Positions 63,026 through 64,000 of a stretch of DNA of 64,000 nt are shown here, in pieces. This stretch comes from Diadema setosum (taxonomy: Eukaryota > Echinodermata > Echinoidea > Diadematoida > Diadematidae), in contig CM067069.1 in assembly GCA_033980235.1 (NCBI GenBank), positions 31,917,041 to 31,981,040 of the forward strand. The letters are read 5' to 3'. The notes under the pieces were generated by a model, which ran no database searches, was not told the DNA's origin, and saw only the letters and a list, made by a program, of their open reading frames with translations. Within the stretch, counting starts at the first letter, position 1; every line of letters begins with the position of its first letter. The position numbers and the translations under genes were made by a program.

Positions 63026-64000
63026 CTTGGCTGCCAGGTCGACACAGATTTGGTTGACGTCTTTATCTCAGTTGGATTCACCTTTGCGCATTTGCAAACC
63101 AAAAATAGAGAAAAACAGTTTATTGAATACTATACATCTGCATTCGATATAAGTAGCATTTCTGTGCTATTAATGGTGAGTGAACTAGATCAAGTGCATG
63201 AATAATTCATCCATATAATTCATGTACAAGGCTTACATTTATGCAAATAGCATTGGTTGGACAAGTCAAAAGGCCATCCGTGATGTTGCTATGGTTGTAA
63301 ATCTGTCGGTCCATTCAAAGGATTTTTGCTCACATTCATTTTGCCTGGAGAAACAGCTCGTTATGTCTGGAGCTGAAGAGAAGTTTTCACTATGTGACAA
63401 CAGTCAGTACAGATAGTCTAGGTAACTGCAAATTTAGATATTGCATGCATGCTCTCATAACCACAAACTCAAGTCATTTGGTTCCCATGGTTACTGATGG
63501 TTACTTATATTGCATTCTGCATAATATCATGGTCATGCTCAATGCTTTTTTTTTCTTTCATTCAATTCACTTTTTAAGAGATCTTATGAATAATAATAAC
63601 ACATTATCAATATCAAGCCATTGGTTAACCTCAAACACTGAACAGACCTTTTGGTAACAAACTGCAATTCTTTAAATGTTTCTACATGTGTGACCTCAGA
63701 ATGCTTTTGTTTTCTGGAGTGTTTACCTTGTTTCCCCCACAGGCGGCCTTGCTGAGAAACATTTCTGTATAGGCAATTGACTTGCTTGAAAATCACAGCA
63801 ATATAATTTCATTCAGCTGAAAGTTTCAATAGTCTGCACTGTTACAATGATGAAGAAAGAAAAATCCTTTACCAATCAAATCGCATATGTGCAAAGAGCA
63901 GTTTCTTCACAGGGAGACTTGTCTTCTTAATTTGATATCAGTTTAAATATCACCAATGATATACTTCTCCAGCTGTCTCAGTTCATTCTCATACCACTTT

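Noticed and set aside
63948..64000. Minus-strand peptide KWYENELRQLEKYIIG at the window's right edge, considered as an upstream exon
   Set aside because: Too short and cut by the window end; the donor is weak and no family was recognised.

Overview
The window is animal nuclear DNA: AT-rich, intron-dominated, with GT-AG introns of up to about 25 kb and many short, non-autonomous DNA transposons. The mix of fold-back elements with TTAA ends, elements rich in CGCGAA words, TTCCGAA-rich elements and tRNA-like units suggests a marine deuterostome, most likely an echinoderm such as a sea urchin. That assignment rests on repeat style and on the divergence of the one recognisable gene; it is an inference.

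One host gene dominates. It lies on the minus strand and encodes a Slo2/KCNT (Slack/Slick type) sodium-activated potassium channel. Eleven exons (40222 down to 1277) can be joined in frame through consensus splice sites. They encode the cytoplasmic N-terminal region, S1 to S6, the TVGYGD selectivity filter and the start of the first RCK domain. A twelfth, 5'-most exon is proposed at 62937-63025. The remainder of the gene (rest of RCK1, RCK2 and the C-terminus) lies left of position 1. Two small exons, 51 and 39 bp, encode the S1-S2 extracellular loop; both have phase-2 introns on either side and could be skipped without a frameshift.

Layout: 1-6479 holds the dense core of the gene (seven exons), including an intron that is almost entirely a homopurine-homopyrimidine tract. 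6480-31577 is a 25-kb intron packed with repeats: a four-repeat element with gaccgacc-rich end, a 1.2-kb fold-back, a 33-bp tandem array, a GC-rich nested hairpin element, a 1.1-kb array of tRNA-like 268-bp units, and the 3' end of a LINE. 31578-40222 holds the loop exons, the S1 exon and the N-terminal exon with repeats between them. 40223-62936 is the proposed first intron, again filled with fold-back elements, TA microsatellites and a CpG-rich element. No bacterial-type genes, rRNA, functional tRNA or CRISPR array were seen.

The most unusual structure is at 22990-24116. Three direct 268-bp tRNA-like units are followed by one full-length unit in inverted orientation and circularly permuted, and a 15-bp target-site duplication encloses the whole block. 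This suggests integration of a multimer made from a circular or concatemeric intermediate.
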